Below, one piece after another: positions 6,153 through 6,957 of a stretch of DNA of 6,957 bases (position 1 is the stretch's first letter; every line of letters starts with the position of its first letter). Both the position numbers and the translations under genes were made by a program. The notes under the pieces are model-generated. The model was not told where the DNA came from and did no database searches. It saw nothing but the letters and a program-made list of their open reading frames with translations. The DNA is from Yimella sp. Lineage in GTDB: Bacteria; Actinomycetota; Actinomycetes; Actinomycetales; Dermatophilaceae. Location of the stretch: positions 1 through 6,957 of the forward strand of contig JASLFY010000359.1 in NCBI GenBank assembly GCA_030150425.1, given 5' to 3'.

Positions 6153-6623
6153 ATGTTGGATGACCTGGACCGTTCGATCGTGCACCTGTTCACCGAGGAA
6201 CCGGGCATCGGGGTGCTCGGTGCTGCGCGCCGACTGGGTGTCGCCCGCGGAACGCTGCAAGCCCGGCTCGACCGCTTGCGCAGTCGCGGGGTGATCCGCT
6301 CCGAGGCCCCCCAACTCGACCCCGTCGCCCTCGGCTATCCGGTGACCGCGTTCTGCACGCTCGCGATCAGTCAGCGGGAGGGCAGCGATCGGATCGTCGA
6401 ACATCTCGCCGCGATCCCGCAGGTGCTCGAGGCCCACACGATCACCGGTGAGGGTGACGTGCTGGTACGGATCGTCGGGCGCGACAACACCGACCTGCAG
6501 CGGGTGCTCGACCAGGTGCTGGCGACCGACCTGGTGGTGCGCAGCTCGACGGTCATCGCGCTGGCGGAGCTGCTCCCCTACCGGACGTTGCCGCTGGTGC
6601 CGCGGCCGTTGCCACAGCCGTAG
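6153..6623 (+). CDS. Lrp/AsnC-family transcriptional regulator
   Basis: DNA-binding regulator of 156 residues, the usual Lrp/AsnC size. The N-terminus has the family opening LDDLDRSIV (2-10). A helix-turn-helix follows (about 19-43, with AARRLGVARGTLQARLDRL), then a linker and a RAM effector domain (about 63-140) with the TGEGDVLVRI turn (98-107) where amino acids or related ligands bind in the family. Proteins of this kind form dimers and octamers. The frame extends upstream to a GTG at 6096 and an ATG at 6114, but the ATG at 6153 places the conserved opening at residue 2. That ATG has no ribosome site and lies 6 bp after a TACATT hexamer, suggesting a leaderless mRNA. It is divergent from hppD with a 107-bp gap, so it likely controls hppD and itself; this is inferred from context. 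It ends with tandem stops TAG TAA. Confidence 0.9.
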   Translation: MLDDLDRSIVHLFTEEPGIGVLGAARRLGVARGTLQARLDRLRSRGVIRSEAPQLDPVALGYPVTAFCTLAISQREGSDRIVEHLAAIPQVLEAHTITGEGDVLVRIVGRDNTDLQRVLDQVLATDLVVRSSTVIALAELLPYRTLPLVPRPLPQP

Positions 6624-6632
6624 TAAACCGAT

Positions 6633-6655
6633 GTGGTCGGTATAGCGACCACTTT
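6633..6655 (+). terminator. Hairpin after the Lrp/AsnC gene, candidate terminator
   Basis: A perfect 7-bp stem, GTGGTCG (6633-6639) with CGACCAC (6646-6652), closes a 6-nt loop (gtatag) and is followed by TTT. It begins 9 bp after the tandem stop codons. A smaller 4-bp stem CGGG/CCCG (6657-6667) followed by TTTT lies just downstream. Short T-tracts are usual for high-GC actinobacterial terminators. An operator for the downstream gene is the alternative reading. Confidence 0.5.
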
Positions 6656-6725
6656 CCGGGGTTCCCGTTTTCCTCAGGTTGCGCGCCGAGCCCGGTTGTC
6701 CCCAACTGTTTTCGTGTCGGGGATG

Positions 6726-6748
6726 TTGTCGGTGGTCACACCTAGGCT
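6726..6748 (+). promoter_or_regulatory. RecA-independent DNA-damage promoter (RecA-NDp / PafBC-type)
   Basis: TTGTCGGTG, then exactly 8 bp, then TAGGCT. This is a full match to the mycobacterial RecA-NDp consensus tTGTCRGTG-N8-TAnnnT, which is read by the WYL-domain activator pair PafB-PafC. The TAGGCT acts as the -10 element and ends 6 bp before the ATG at 6755, so the transcript should be leaderless. Within it GGTG-N4-CACC (6731-6742) forms a small inverted repeat. Predicted result: induction by agents such as mitomycin C independently of LexA/RecA. Confidence 0.85.
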
Positions 6749-6754
6749 TTGTTC

Positions 6755-6957
6755 ATGGGGAAATTGCAGGCGATCGGGCAGGCCATGTTGTGGCCGGATC
6801 CGGTTGCGCCCCAAGGGGACTCGGGTGCTTCGGCTGCCGCTGATCAGGCCAGTCCGGAAGGTGGTGGCGAGGCCGGTACGGCGGGTGCCGGCGGCGCGGA
6901 CGCAACCACTTCCACCGCTTCCGATCAGGTGTCCGGCTCGGCGCCGACGCTGCTGGT
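6755..6957 (+). CDS. 5' part of a DNA-damage-inducible gene, probably DUF222/HNH (13E12 repeat) protein; cut by window edge
   Basis: Only the first 67 codons are present and the frame is open to the right edge. The start MGKLQAIGQAMLWPDP is followed by a low-complexity Ala/Gly/Ser/Asp stretch (about residues 20-63) of the disordered type. The visible residues contain no diagnostic domain. The DUF222/HNH suggestion rests on the upstream region: a RecA-independent damage promoter followed by a 6-bp gap to ATG with no ribosome site. From memory this arrangement is very common before 13E12-repeat HNH endonuclease-like genes of actinomycetes. The coding call is supported by the promoter-start spacing and high third-position GC. 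Other PafBC-controlled genes remain possible. The DUF222 label should be treated as a hypothesis. Confidence 0.6.
   Translation, partial: MGKLQAIGQAMLWPDPVAPQGDSGASAAADQASPEGGGEAGTAGAGGADATTSTASDQVSGSAPTLL

Noticed and set aside
6624..6754. Small gene in the gap between the Lrp/AsnC gene and the right-edge gene
   Set aside because: No open frame with a credible start. The gap is explained by a terminator-like hairpin and the damage-inducible promoter.

Overview
The window is high-GC DNA with dense, tightly packed genes and GTG/ATG starts. At least two genes (the Lrp-type regulator and the gene cut by the right edge) start only 6 nt after a TAnnnT hexamer, as in leaderless transcripts. A textbook actinobacterial DNA-damage promoter lies near the right end. 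Together these point to an actinomycete (Actinomycetota). A Nocardioidaceae-like relative is plausible but only inferred.

Layout. (1) Left, plus strand: a YihY/BrkB-type six-helix membrane protein (35-949, true start unresolved). (2) Positions 911-6045, minus strand: a compact four-gene run reading right to left. It holds 4-hydroxyphenylpyruvate dioxygenase (hppD), a Kef/CPA2-type cation:proton antiporter without an RCK domain, an M20 metallopeptidase of the CPS1/PM20D1 type, and a 14-helix DHA2-type MFS exporter. The gaps are 33 bp, 9 bp and a 4-bp GTGA stop/start overlap, so the last three genes are very probably co-translated. hppD probably heads the transcript, but a 6-bp GC hairpin sits in the gap after it. 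(3) Plus strand, divergent from hppD: an Lrp/AsnC regulator (6153-6623) across a 107-bp intergenic region with a GTAA-N4-TTAC palindrome. (4) Right edge, plus strand: the first 67 codons of a gene behind a perfect RecA-independent DNA-damage (PafBC-type) promoter. Its promoter and leader resemble those of DUF222/HNH (13E12 repeat) proteins.

How the parts may work together: HPPD converts 4-hydroxyphenylpyruvate (from tyrosine) to homogentisate, and the divergent Lrp/AsnC protein is the natural candidate to sense tyrosine or a related metabolite and control it. The antiporter, peptidase and exporter downstream form a translationally coupled module of unknown substrate, perhaps handling an amino-acid conjugate. 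No homogentisate dioxygenase or other later tyrosine-degradation gene is in the window. The MFS gene and the YihY-like gene converge and their coding ends overlap by 39 bp. No stretch longer than about 131 bp lacks a gene. I saw no tRNA, rRNA, CRISPR array, insertion sequence or attachment site.
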